The notes: generated from the letters alone by a model not told the origin. Shown: positions 31,645 through 40,188, numbered from the stretch's first letter. The stretch: 64,000 bases of DNA from 0-14-3-00-41-53 sp041500225 (GCA_041500225.1 JBGQLV010000002.1:1-64000), one strand, 5' to 3'. Numbers and translations are program-made.

Positions 31645-33108
31645 CTACCTCTTTATTGTATGAACAGTGCATACAAGGCAGGGATCAAAGGATCTTACCA
31701 CATGCCCAATCTCTATGGGATTATCCACATTTTCGACTATGGTCCCGTTTAGCGCATGTTCACATGCCCCGTACTGATCAAAAGAATCCTTAGGAGAAAG
31801 GTTCCATGCAGTAGGAGTTATCACCTGATATCTCTCAATCTTGCCATTTTTAATGGTTAACCAGTGACCGAGTGACCCTCTCGCTGCCTCAATAAGACCA
31901 ATCCCTTTTGCCTCTGGAGGCACCAAAGGCTTTTTATAGAATGGCTTACGGGCGTCTATCTCTCTTATCCAGATTCCAACCTGCCTTACCAGTCTCACCG
32001 CCTCATGAAGCCTTGCCAAAACCCTTAAAAAAACGCCTGAGCCTGATTTATTAAATATATCATAAATTAAGGAGTCTTTATCCAGTATCATCCTGGCTAA
32101 AGGACCTACCTCGATTACGTTGTCATCATAGCGTGGTGATTTACACCAACTGTAAGCCCCTTCTTTATCCGGATCAGGGTCTGTTATGCCCTCAGAAGGA
32201 TGCAGTCCACCTTGATATCCCTTCAAAAAGGAATACTTGATGTATTCAGTTATCTTCTCCTGGTTAAATGGGTAAAAATCCCTGTCATAGTACCCGCTGG
32301 GAAGCCAGGTTTGTCCCTCAGAAAGTTCATATGCTCCATACGACAGAAATCTATCCGGGCCTTTACCGATTTTATCCAACCCTAATTCTCTCCCGTACCT
32401 CACATAAATCCCAAGGTCGCTATCATAGTGATTTGACTCTGTTAACCATTTATCCAGGTCATCCATACTCCTATTCTCCAGCCACCTATCAATATCGCAT
32501 CCCAGTAAGCTTTCTTCCACATAATCCTGTAACTCCCTCAACAGTCCTAATGCCTTGGTTTGGCGTGAAATACTGATACTGCAGGTAACTCCTCCTGGCT
32601 GAAAGACAAGTGTATTGGGCCATTTGCCTGCGAATACCCCCATAAGTTCTAACATACTGGGACGAGCCTTGATAGATTTCAGATACGACGTTCCCTTAAA
32701 TGGAAGAAAGCGCTTCTCCAGCTCTTGAAATCCTGGATGCATTGAATATTTTTTATTGGTCAAATCAGGGGCAAATAAGGCATAGAAATGTACTATATGA
32801 CTCATAAGATTCTCGATTGCCAGAACAATATTTCTTACCCTGTACGCATTTTCCGGCATCTGAGATTTCCATGCATTCCTTATAGCTGTCGAGCTTGCTA
32901 CTCCGTGTGATGCCCCACAGATTCCACAGATCCTTGGAGTAAATACTATGGCATCCATAGGATCTCTTCCCTTTAACAAGATTTCAAACCCTCTAAACAT
33001 CACACCCTTGGATCTGGCATTTTGCACCTTTCCATCCTTAACCTCAGCAGTTATCTCCAGGTCACCTTCCACTCTATTAAATGGACTTAAATTTATCTTC
33101 TTAGACAT
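31645..33108 (-). CDS. [NiFe] hydrogenase large subunit, group 2-like, no C-terminal extension
   Basis: The 487-residue subunit has the N-terminal nickel motif RICGICGASH (C61, C64, H68) and C-terminal DPCLVCTVH (C477, C480, H483). Only four residues follow H483, so the usual cleavable peptide is absent and no maturation protease would be needed. That is a feature of sensor hydrogenases. The first motif ends in His, not the Gln I recall for HoxC/HupV, so it is not a typical group 2b protein. With the signal-peptide-free small subunit and the neighbouring kinases, a cytosolic H2-sensing role is likely, but an uptake enzyme is not excluded. Confidence 0.85.
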   Translation of the reverse strand: MSKKINLSPFNRVEGDLEITAEVKDGKVQNARSKGVMFRGFEILLKGRDPMDAIVFTPRICGICGASHGVASSTAIRNAWKSQMPENAYRVRNIVLAIENLMSHIVHFYALFAPDLTNKKYSMHPGFQELEKRFLPFKGTSYLKSIKARPSMLELMGVFAGKWPNTLVFQPGGVTCSISISRQTKALGLLRELQDYVEESLLGCDIDRWLENRSMDDLDKWLTESNHYDSDLGIYVRYGRELGLDKIGKGPDRFLSYGAYELSEGQTWLPSGYYDRDFYPFNQEKITEYIKYSFLKGYQGGLHPSEGITDPDPDKEGAYSWCKSPRYDDNVIEVGPLARMILDKDSLIYDIFNKSGSGVFLRVLARLHEAVRLVRQVGIWIREIDARKPFYKKPLVPPEAKGIGLIEAARGSLGHWLTIKNGKIERYQVITPTAWNLSPKDSFDQYGACEHALNGTIVENVDNPIEIGHVVRSFDPCLVCTVHTIKR

Positions 33109-33118
33109 ATTAAACTCC

Positions 33119-33141
33119 TTAATCCGCCTCAGGCGGATTAA
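33119..33141. repeat. Palindrome between the hydrogenase genes
   Basis: TTAATCCGCCTCAGGCGGATTAA is a perfect palindrome except at its central base. It supplies the TAA stop of the small subunit and the start of the TAAGGAG ribosome-binding site of the large subunit. The same palindrome occurs at 17590-17612. Confidence 0.75.
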
Positions 33142-34103
33142 TCTACCCTTCTGAATGATACTGCATTTTTCTTTAATCTCTCAGGAGTGGCAAGTTTTGC
33201 TAAATTGGCCATCCCCACATACCAGGCTTTAGGAACATCAAGGGGCAACGTAACCGGGACCTCTCCTATCTTTCTGGTCTCAAAGAAAGGTACAGAACCA
33301 TCTGGAAAATCTGGCGAGGTACAGGCAATACATGGAAAACCTGCCCGAGTGCAACTTCCTGTACGACCCAGCCACATACGCTCATTACAGTCTGATTCAC
33401 ATAAGGTTCCTTTACAGCCCAGATATTCAAACAGACATCCCAGTTGACTATATTCAGTTGCTGAAGCTTTAAACTCATAAAATTCATTTCTTGGGCAGCC
33501 GTGATGAGCCAGTTTTTTATAGAAGGCCTTAGGACGATTGAAATCATCTAATTCTCCGGTGCCTAATTTCCCCATTATTAACCGCATTAGTGTCTCTATT
33601 ATCCAATCCGGATGACATGGGCAACCCGAAACGTTGACTACAGGATGGCCTGAACCTGATACATAATCCTTTCCTAAAGCCCCTCCTTTTTGTTTCCTCA
33701 AGAACTGGAGACCGGTAGCCTCAATAAGATTAGCCCCCGCTGCAACAATACCGCCAAAGGCAGCACAGGTACCAATCGCTATGGTGTATTGGCTAACCTT
33801 AGCAAGCATTTCTATCCATTCCTTAAACGGACGACCATTGGATAGAAAATATTTTCCGCTATTTTCAGGTCCACAAATTACAGCGCCTTCCACTATTAAA
33901 ACGTCAAGTTTTGTTTTTCTGGAAATACATTTATTAAAAATCTTTTCTACTTCTTCTCCTATTTCAAGGCTGAGAAAGGGGTGCCACAGTAAATTTATAT
34001 CAAGCATCTTCAGCGCAGTAAGTACATGAGGCTGCTCTGCATTAAGGAATGATATAGTATCTCCATTGCAACCACCACTTTGTAACCATAATAAATTGAC
34101 CAT
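33138..34103 (-). CDS. [NiFe] hydrogenase small subunit, group 2-like
   Basis: The 321-residue subunit lacks a Tat signal and starts VNLLWLQSGGCNGDTISFL, close to cyanobacterial HupS. The proximal-cluster motif is CNGD: the second Cys of the usual CxGC is Asp here, while HupS proteins have Asn. Further ligands lie in IGTCAAFGG, VSGCPCHPDW, HHGCPRNEFYE, CLFEYLGCKG, CESDCNERMWLGRTGSC and FPCIACTSPDFPDG. It carries electrons between the NiFe site and a partner. GGAGG is 8 nt before the ATG. The stop lies in a palindromic repeat. Confidence 0.87.
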   Translation of the reverse strand: MVNLLWLQSGGCNGDTISFLNAEQPHVLTALKMLDINLLWHPFLSLEIGEEVEKIFNKCISRKTKLDVLIVEGAVICGPENSGKYFLSNGRPFKEWIEMLAKVSQYTIAIGTCAAFGGIVAAGANLIEATGLQFLRKQKGGALGKDYVSGSGHPVVNVSGCPCHPDWIIETLMRLIMGKLGTGELDDFNRPKAFYKKLAHHGCPRNEFYEFKASATEYSQLGCLFEYLGCKGTLCESDCNERMWLGRTGSCTRAGFPCIACTSPDFPDGSVPFFETRKIGEVPVTLPLDVPKAWYVGMANLAKLATPERLKKNAVSFRRVD

Positions 34104-34541
34104 TGCCTATGCCTCCTTTTTCCCTAAAAGACAGGGAAATATCAAATAAATACTATAAATACTATCTAATAAATATTACCATAAGGTCTATTTAAAATCA
34201 AATATAATATTTTACACTATTTCATACCCGAAAATGCCGATAGACTTCATAATGCATTGATTATACTGTCATTGCGAGGTCGCATCGACCGTGGCAATCC
34301 GACCTGAAAGGTCGTTGCGAAGGCGAAGCCCGTGGTAATCCCAAATGAGATTCCTCGCTTCGCTCGGAATGACGCTTTGCGTCAGATTGCTTCGTTTCAC
34401 TCGCAATGACAATTCTTATCGCTGGATTTGGGTTATACTGTCTTTATTGCAATTTAATGTCTTAATGTCTATAATCTTATCAAAATATGCGCAATGAACG
34501 TATAGCCCTTTGTAAGTTTCTTTGTTGTAAAGAATAAGTTC
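34104..34541. other. Intergenic region between divergent hydrogenase and nfeD genes
   Basis: The hydrogenase side (34140-34220) is very AT-rich, with AAATACTATAAATACTATC direct repeats. I see no GG-N10-GC site typical of sigma54 hydrogenase promoters. The middle holds the repeat at 34268-34410. No coding frame is credible. Confidence 0.6.
34268..34410. repeat. 143-bp GTCATTGCGA...TCGCAATGAC repeat
   Basis: The ends GTCATTGCGA (34268-34277) and TCGCAATGAC (34401-34410) are exact inverted copies. Internal hairpins include GAGGTCGCATCGACC and CGCTTCGCTCG stretches. It shares the GTCATT...AATGAC ends with the other units in the window but has a different interior. Confidence 0.65.
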
Positions 34542-35828
34542 ATGTTTATTAAGACTATATTTCTAATTTTTCTAACCCTCTTTTCCTCTTCTGTTGCCCT
34601 TTCTGTAGAAAATAGGAAAGAAGTTATGGTCATCACTGTAAGCGGTGTTATTAATCCTGTTTCAGCAGAATTTATTGGAAAGAGTATTAAGAAGGCGAAT
34701 GAGAAGAAAGCCGAGGCACTTATAATTGAGCTTGATACCCCGGGAGGGTTGGACACATCCATGAGAATTATTGTCAAAGATATCATAGGGAGTGAAGTAC
34801 CTGTTGTTGTGTATGTTTCGCCGAGTGGCAGCAGGGCAGCCTCTGCGGGTGTATTTATAACTCTGGCTGCCCATATTGCAGCAATGGCACCCGGCACAAA
34901 TATCGGAGCAGCCCATCCAGTTGGCATTGGGGAAAAGATGGATAAGGTGATGGCTGAAAAGGCGACCAACGATGCAGCAGCTTATATAAAGTCTCTTGCA
35001 GCGAGAACCGGCAGGAATGCAAAGTGGGCTGAAGATGCTGTCAGAAAGAGTATCTCTGCGACAGAGGAAGAGGCTTTAAAGGAGACGGTTATAGATCTCG
35101 TGAGCAAAGACCTGAACAGCCTTCTCTCAGACATAGACAGCAGAAAGGTCCGAACAATTATGGGAGAAAAGGTCCTGATGACTGCAAAAGCAAATGTCGT
35201 CAGAGAGGAAACAGGGATCAGGCATAAGATACTCAACCTCATTTCCGACCCGAATATCGCCTATATCCTTATGCTCCTTGGTTTTTATGGCCTGTTTTTT
35301 GAACTTACAAACCCCGGGACTCTCTTCCCCGGTGTAATGGGAGGAATATGTCTTATACTTGCCTTTTATGCATTTCAGACACTTCCTGTAAATTATGCAG
35401 GTCTTCTCCTAATCATACTCGCAATCATTCTTTTCATTCTTGAAGTAAAGATCATATCCCATGGAGTATTAACAATCGGCGGAATAATCGCCATGATTAT
35501 AGGCTCATTGATGCTCTTCGAATCACCGGCACCTTTTATGAAACTCTCACTTTCTATTATTCTTCCCGCTGTCATTATTACCACCCTTTTTTTTACGTTA
35601 ACATTCGGCCTTGCATTCAAGGCATACAGGAGAAAGCCGATTACCGGCTCTGAAGGCCTTGTAGGAGTAAATGGTATTACAGATACAGATATAACAAAAA
35701 ATGGGGGTATGGTATTATTACATGGTGAGCGCTGGGCAGCATATTCTGATGAGCCTGTATCAAAAGGCGAAAAGATAATAATCGAAGCTGTTTCAGGGTT
35801 GAGGGTAAAGGTTAGAAAATATCAATAA
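34542..35828 (+). CDS. nfeD: NfeD-family membrane-bound ClpP-class serine protease
   Basis: The 428-residue protein has a signal/TM start and a ClpP-class protease domain (IIELDTPGGLDTSMRIIVKD; nucleophile Ser within VSPSGSRAASAGVFI; Lys further on). It continues into four or five membrane helices (about 225-365) and a C-terminal OB-fold NfeD domain (GLVGVNGITD ... HGERWAAYSDEPVSKG). It cleaves membrane proteins such as the C-terminus of stomatin partners. The slipin gene follows by 15 bp, the standard NfeD-slipin operon. Confidence 0.93.
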   Translation: MFIKTIFLIFLTLFSSSVALSVENRKEVMVITVSGVINPVSAEFIGKSIKKANEKKAEALIIELDTPGGLDTSMRIIVKDIIGSEVPVVVYVSPSGSRAASAGVFITLAAHIAAMAPGTNIGAAHPVGIGEKMDKVMAEKATNDAAAYIKSLAARTGRNAKWAEDAVRKSISATEEEALKETVIDLVSKDLNSLLSDIDSRKVRTIMGEKVLMTAKANVVREETGIRHKILNLISDPNIAYILMLLGFYGLFFELTNPGTLFPGVMGGICLILAFYAFQTLPVNYAGLLLIILAIILFILEVKIISHGVLTIGGIIAMIIGSLMLFESPAPFMKLSLSIILPAVIITTLFFTLTFGLAFKAYRRKPITGSEGLVGVNGITDTDITKNGGMVLLHGERWAAYSDEPVSKGEKIIIEAVSGLRVKVRKYQ

Positions 35829-35843
35829 ATTAAGGAGGTTCAT

Positions 35844-36638
35844 ATGCCAAGTTTAGCACCGTCTTTCATGGGTTTTCTTTTAATAATATTCTTTGTAATA
35901 TATTTCCTTTCGAGTGCAATAAAAATCTTAAGGGAATATGAAAGAGGAGTTGTATTCAGGCTTGGAAGGATTATTCCTGTAAAAGGACCCGGACTTGTTA
36001 TTATCTGGCCGATTATTGATAAACTCGTTAAGGTTAGCCTCCGTGTCGTTACAATGGATGTTCCTTCCCAGGACGTCATAACAAAAGACAATATTACGGT
36101 TAAAGTCAATGCAGTTGTTTATTTCAGGGTTATGGTCCCAATAAAGGCAATAACCGAGGTTGAGGATTTCTACTTTGCAACATCACAGATAGCACAGACA
36201 ACTCTCAGGAGCATCCTTGGTCAGAGCCAGCTTGATGACTTGTTATCAAAGAGGGAAGAGGTCAATGCAGAGCTTCAGAAGGTTATTGACTTTCAGACAG
36301 AGCCATGGGGGATAAAGGTTACGGCAGTCGAGGTTAAGAATGTAGACCTGCCTGAAGCAATGCAGAGGGCAATAGCAAAGCAGGCAGAGGCCGAACGTGA
36401 AAGAAGGGCAAAGATTATCCATGCAGAGGGAGAGTTTCAGGCTTCACAGAAGCTTGCAGATGCGGCAAAAATAATCGCAACAGCACCTTCTGCATTACAG
36501 CTCAGGTTCCTCCAGACTCTCACAGAGATTGCTACAGAGAAGAACTCGACAATCATATTCCCTGTACCAATAGATCTGATTAAACTATTTCTTGAAAAGC
36601 CGGTACGACTCGATTCCGAGATAGAAAAATCAAAATAG
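35844..36638 (+). CDS. Slipin/stomatin-like SPFH membrane protein
   Basis: The 264-residue protein has one N-terminal membrane helix (FLLIIFFVIYFLSSAI) and a Band 7/SPFH domain: ILREYERGVVFRLGRIIPVK, then YFRVMVPIKAITEVEDFYFA, followed by the coiled-coil stretch QAEAERERRAKIIHAEGEFQ. It forms oligomeric membrane scaffolds and is the usual substrate or partner of NfeD. TAAGGAGGTT precedes the ATG. Confidence 0.95.
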   Translation: MPSLAPSFMGFLLIIFFVIYFLSSAIKILREYERGVVFRLGRIIPVKGPGLVIIWPIIDKLVKVSLRVVTMDVPSQDVITKDNITVKVNAVVYFRVMVPIKAITEVEDFYFATSQIAQTTLRSILGQSQLDDLLSKREEVNAELQKVIDFQTEPWGIKVTAVEVKNVDLPEAMQRAIAKQAEAERERRAKIIHAEGEFQASQKLADAAKIIATAPSALQLRFLQTLTEIATEKNSTIIFPVPIDLIKLFLEKPVRLDSEIEKSK

Positions 36639-36725
36639 GTCTGTGACCTATTTACGACTTATAGTGCAAGGAGTTCGGCAATAGCATTATTTAAAAATAA
36701 GATATGGCTCAGGCTGTTAATACTC

Positions 36726-37409
36726 ATGTTCATAGTAGTTGGATTGGCATTAATAGCCTATAAAAATGGTCTAATTCCACTTTCAGTTCAAGAAAGCCGA
36801 TTATTACAAGGACGATTGTTACGCTTTCTTGATTCTCTTGGGCCTGCTGCATTTATAGGATTCATTCTTTTACAGGCTGCTCAGGTAATCGTTGCTCCAA
36901 TCCCAGGAGAAGTTACAGGTTTTTTAGGCGGCATTCTATATGGACCTTTCCTTGGGGTTATATTATCCACCATTGGACTGACTCTGGGCTCTTACATAGC
37001 CTTTGCTCTCTCGCGAGCCTTTGGAAGACCTTTTGTAGAAAAATTTGTGAACAAAAAAACTATGAGTCGATTCGATTATCTCCTCCATCACAAGGGTGCA
37101 TTCTTGATCTTTCTCCTATTCCTTATACCAGGGTTCCCGAAGGATTTCTTATGTTACATACTTGGACTCGGACACCTCAACACAGCAGAATTCCTTGTGA
37201 TTGGCGGCACCGGAAGGCTTATGGGAACAATCCTCTTAACCCTTGGCGGCTCATACATACGACACCATCAATATTATCGGCTATCTATTCTTTTAGGGAT
37301 TGCAATTGTTATAATATTGGTTTCAATGGCTTACAAAGATAAGCTCGAGAAATTGTTTCAGAAATGGCATTCATACGCAGGTAAGGCAACATTAAAACAC
37401 AAAAGATAG
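36726..37409 (+). CDS. TVP38/TMEM64-family membrane protein (DedA-like)
   Basis: The protein has five or six membrane helices and the SNARE-associated/VTT domain motif PIPGEVTGFLGGILYGPFLG, with RLMGTILLTLGGSYIR near the end. DedA/VTT proteins act in lipid flipping or membrane homeostasis. The frame stays open back to the slipin stop. A perfect AAGGAG (36668-36673) lies 45 bases too early for the ATG but 7 nt before an in-frame ATA at 36681. The residues between (ALFKNKIWLRLLILM) look like the normal start of the first helix, so the true start may be non-ATG. Confidence 0.82.
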   Translation: MFIVVGLALIAYKNGLIPLSVQESRLLQGRLLRFLDSLGPAAFIGFILLQAAQVIVAPIPGEVTGFLGGILYGPFLGVILSTIGLTLGSYIAFALSRAFGRPFVEKFVNKKTMSRFDYLLHHKGAFLIFLLFLIPGFPKDFLCYILGLGHLNTAEFLVIGGTGRLMGTILLTLGGSYIRHHQYYRLSILLGIAIVIILVSMAYKDKLEKLFQKWHSYAGKATLKHKR

Positions 37410-37440
37410 ATAGTGGTACTATTACTGAGAACATCTCTTA

Positions 37441-37469
37441 AAGGAGGTGAACCGAATATGTATACCTGA
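37441..37469 (+). promoter_or_regulatory. Perfect Shine-Dalgarno with a three-codon ORF
   Basis: AAGGAGGTGA (37441-37450) is fully complementary to the 16S rRNA anti-SD. It is followed after 7 nt by ATG-TAT-ACC-TGA (37458-37469). The mini-ORF M-Y-T ends 80 bp before the PilZ-methyltransferase gene. It could be a leader ORF, a stand-by ribosome site or the relic of a lost gene. Confidence 0.45.
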
Positions 37470-37549
37470 AAACATTAACGGTTATTAGAATCGTCTCTTT
37501 TTAATCCCGTATTTAATTAAAAACAATCTAATTAAAAAAGGAGGATATT

Positions 37550-38830
37550 ATGCAGAATTTATCACCTAACACAAATGGGGTGACAAGACAGTTTGAAAGA
37601 AGACCTTATTCAAAAACCATTGATTTTTCTATAAGCGCTCTTGAATCAAAGGAACGTAAATGGTTGAATCTAAAAGGCAAGGCCATTGATATAAGTGAGG
37701 CAGGGATAGGCATACAGACAGACTATCCGTTGGCTCCAGGTCATATGCTCTGGTTCAATGAGGGAATAGAAAATAAGGCTGGTTTTGTAAGGTGGTGCGT
37801 ACAGCTTGATAATGACTACAGGGTTGGGATTAAGTTAGATGGAAAACATGTCAAGCATCTCGATGATGTAACAGAACTATTCAATAGACGACTTGAGAAA
37901 ATAGAGAAAAGATGTATTGATTCTGAAGCAGACCCTGACAAACTTTTGCATGATGTTAAAATTGTTATTTCTGAAGTACTCGATGCCTGTGCAGAATTTG
38001 AAAGAGAAGTAAAAGACAAGGATATTATTCGTGATGCCCGGATCAGGTTCCGTGAAAAAACTAATCCAATTTTGTCGAAGAGTTACTGTATAAACCGCGC
38101 AAGAACATGGCCTCAGGGTTCCCAGGGTGATTATAAAACGCTGGAATATGTGTACAAAAACACACCTCTCTCTGAAGGAATAGGATACTACCTGGATTTG
38201 TGTCTCTTGAATTCAGATCTTGCGCCTGCCGTAAGGAATAGGATCAAGAAACTTGAGGACATACTAAGAGATGAATTACTGAATAGAGAGAAACCTTCTG
38301 TCTTGAATATTGCCTGTGGTTCATGCCGTGAGGTTTTTGAACTGGCTCCTGTAATCGAAAAATCCGGTGCCAAATTTACTTGTATTGATTTGGACAATGA
38401 TGCCCTTTCTTTCGCAGCAAACCGTTTATCGTATACCAGTATTTCACCTCTTACATCAAATCAGGTTAAGCTTCGCAAATATAATGCCCTCAGGATGTTT
38501 GACGATGAGCTTAACATGAGTGAATTCGGAAAGCAGGACATTATTTACAGTGTCGGGTTCTTTGACTATCTTGAATCCGATTTTCTATCAAGATTGCTAA
38601 AAGCTTCATATACCTTGCTCAATCCGGGCGGTAAGTTAATCGCTTCCTTTAAGGATGCAAGCCGGTACAGACATCAGGATTATCACTGGATCGTTGACTG
38701 GGACGGGTTCTTACAGAGATATGAAGAAGACTTCATGAGTATCTTTTCTGAGGCCCAAATACCTTTTTCTGCAATAACAGAAATGCGTGAAGAAACTGGT
38801 GTAATAGTTTTCTATGTAATAACAAAGTAG
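37550..38830 (+). CDS. PilZ domain-SAM methyltransferase fusion
   Basis: The 426-residue protein has a PilZ-like N-terminus (about 15-115) with an RRPYSK loop and DISEAGIGI, the RRxxxR and DxSxxG c-di-GMP motifs, although the last Arg is Lys. A helical linker follows (120-235). A class I methyltransferase closes the protein: motif I VLNIACGSCREVFEL, motif II TCIDLDNDAL, then QDIIYSVGFFDYL and LLNPGGKLIASF. The methyltransferase half resembles proteins annotated as PhcB-like (3-hydroxy fatty acid methyl ester synthesis), from memory. AAAAGGAGGATATT precedes the ATG. The next gene starts 1 bp after the stop, so it belongs to the acyl-synthesis operon. Confidence 0.8.
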   Translation: MQNLSPNTNGVTRQFERRPYSKTIDFSISALESKERKWLNLKGKAIDISEAGIGIQTDYPLAPGHMLWFNEGIENKAGFVRWCVQLDNDYRVGIKLDGKHVKHLDDVTELFNRRLEKIEKRCIDSEADPDKLLHDVKIVISEVLDACAEFEREVKDKDIIRDARIRFREKTNPILSKSYCINRARTWPQGSQGDYKTLEYVYKNTPLSEGIGYYLDLCLLNSDLAPAVRNRIKKLEDILRDELLNREKPSVLNIACGSCREVFELAPVIEKSGAKFTCIDLDNDALSFAANRLSYTSISPLTSNQVKLRKYNALRMFDDELNMSEFGKQDIIYSVGFFDYLESDFLSRLLKASYTLLNPGGKLIASFKDASRYRHQDYHWIVDWDGFLQRYEEDFMSIFSEAQIPFSAITEMREETGVIVFYVITK

Positions 38831-38831
38831 T

Positions 38832-40061
38832 ATGGATAGAGTTGTTATCACAGGCATAGGCGTTCTTTCTCCTGTCGGTATTGGCCGGCAAGTATACTGG
38901 GAGGCATTATTTCTCGGAAAAACTGGATTTAAAGCGATAAACCTCTTTGATACTGTGCCTTATAAAGTCCATATTGCTGGGGAGATAAGCGATTTTGACC
39001 CCGTTTCCTTTCTCGGCAAAAAGGGACTTCGCACACTTGACCGAAGTACAAGATTGTTAAGCTCTGCTGCCAAACTTGCCATAGATGATGCCAAACTTCA
39101 GATTAATGATGAAAACACAAATTCCATAGGGGTTTCCATAGGAACGACATTCGGAAGTCTTCACAGTATTTCACAGTTTGACCGTGAAGGACTTATTGAA
39201 GGGCCAAAATATGTAAACCCGTCGCATTTTCCAAATACAGTCATTAACTCTCCCGCAAGTCAAGTGTCAATACGTTTCAAGATAAAGGGCTTCAATACAA
39301 CCATATCAACAGGGTTCTGTGCCGGTCTTGATGCAGTCATTTATGCTTCTGACTTTATACGCTTAAACAGAGCAGATGTAGTTCTTGCAGGTGGTGTAGA
39401 AGAGCTTTGCGAAGAGACCTTTCTCGGCTTTCATAACCTCGGATATTTATCAGGGTTAAACGGTTCAGAGCCAATTTGCTGTCCTTTTGATGCGAGAAGA
39501 AACGGTATAGTCCTTTCTGAAGGCGCGGCAGTTCTCGTTCTTGAAGACTTAGAGCATGCTTTAAAAATGGGCTCAGAAATACTTGCCACGGTTAAAGGTT
39601 ATGGAAATTCCTTTGATCCATTGGCTGACAGAGATTTTATAGATGCAGGAAGCGGGGTAAGAAATGCAATCACTCTTGCTTTAAGAGATGCTTCTTTAAA
39701 ACCGGATGATATAGACTATATATCTTCAAGCGCTAATTCAACAAAAAGACTTGATATGATGGAGACAAAGGTTATAAAAGAAGTATTTGGGGAACATGCC
39801 TCCAATATTCCTGTAAGTTCAATAAAATCAATGGTAGGTGAGTCTTTTTCTGCCTCAGGTGCGTTATCATTAGCAGCTACAGTTGGTGTAATAAAGAATG
39901 GGTTTATCCCACCGACTGTAAATTACAAGGAAAAAGACCCTGAATGTGACCTTGATTATGTCCCGAATAAGGCAAGGCAAAAGGATATTAAAAATGTCCT
40001 TGTAATCTCATCCGACCCTTATGGTCAAAATACAGCTATTGTGATAGGAAAATATGATTAA
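38832..40061 (+). CDS. Ketosynthase-like protein lacking catalytic histidines (chain-length-factor-like)
   Basis: The 409-residue protein is clearly FabF/KAS-II fold: VVITGIGVLSPVGIG at the start, GGVEELCEETFLGF in the middle, SSIKSMVGE near the end. Cys163 is kept (STGFCAGLDA) and Lys332 is kept. The two active-site histidines are replaced: NAHGTST becomes SSSANST (Ser300), and GH after KSM becomes GE (Glu337). It is therefore unlikely to decarboxylate malonyl-ACP on its own. It probably pairs with the intact ketosynthase two genes downstream, as a chain-length factor does in type II polyketide and polyene synthases. Confidence 0.85.
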   Translation: MDRVVITGIGVLSPVGIGRQVYWEALFLGKTGFKAINLFDTVPYKVHIAGEISDFDPVSFLGKKGLRTLDRSTRLLSSAAKLAIDDAKLQINDENTNSIGVSIGTTFGSLHSISQFDREGLIEGPKYVNPSHFPNTVINSPASQVSIRFKIKGFNTTISTGFCAGLDAVIYASDFIRLNRADVVLAGGVEELCEETFLGFHNLGYLSGLNGSEPICCPFDARRNGIVLSEGAAVLVLEDLEHALKMGSEILATVKGYGNSFDPLADRDFIDAGSGVRNAITLALRDASLKPDDIDYISSSANSTKRLDMMETKVIKEVFGEHASNIPVSSIKSMVGESFSASGALSLAATVGVIKNGFIPPTVNYKEKDPECDLDYVPNKARQKDIKNVLVISSDPYGQNTAIVIGKYD

Positions 40062-40081
40062 AAATTAGAATACATGTTATT

Positions 40082-40163
40082 GTCATTCCGCACTTGATGC
40101 GGAATCCAGTTTTTATTCTTTCTGGATTCCTTCCCGAAAGCTTTCGGGATCCGCAGGAATGAC
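40082..40163. repeat. Short GTCATTCC...GGAATGAC unit inside the acyl-synthesis operon
   Basis: A first hairpin ends GGAATCCAG at 40109. A 12-bp spacer follows, then a second hairpin from CTGGATTCC (40122) through CCCGAAAGCTTTCGGG to GGAATGAC (40163). The layout equals the GIY-YIG unit at 5376-5730 with the gene removed. It occupies the gap before fabZ. Confidence 0.7.
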
Positions 40164-40188
40164 TAAAGGGCATGACGGAGAGCAAATT

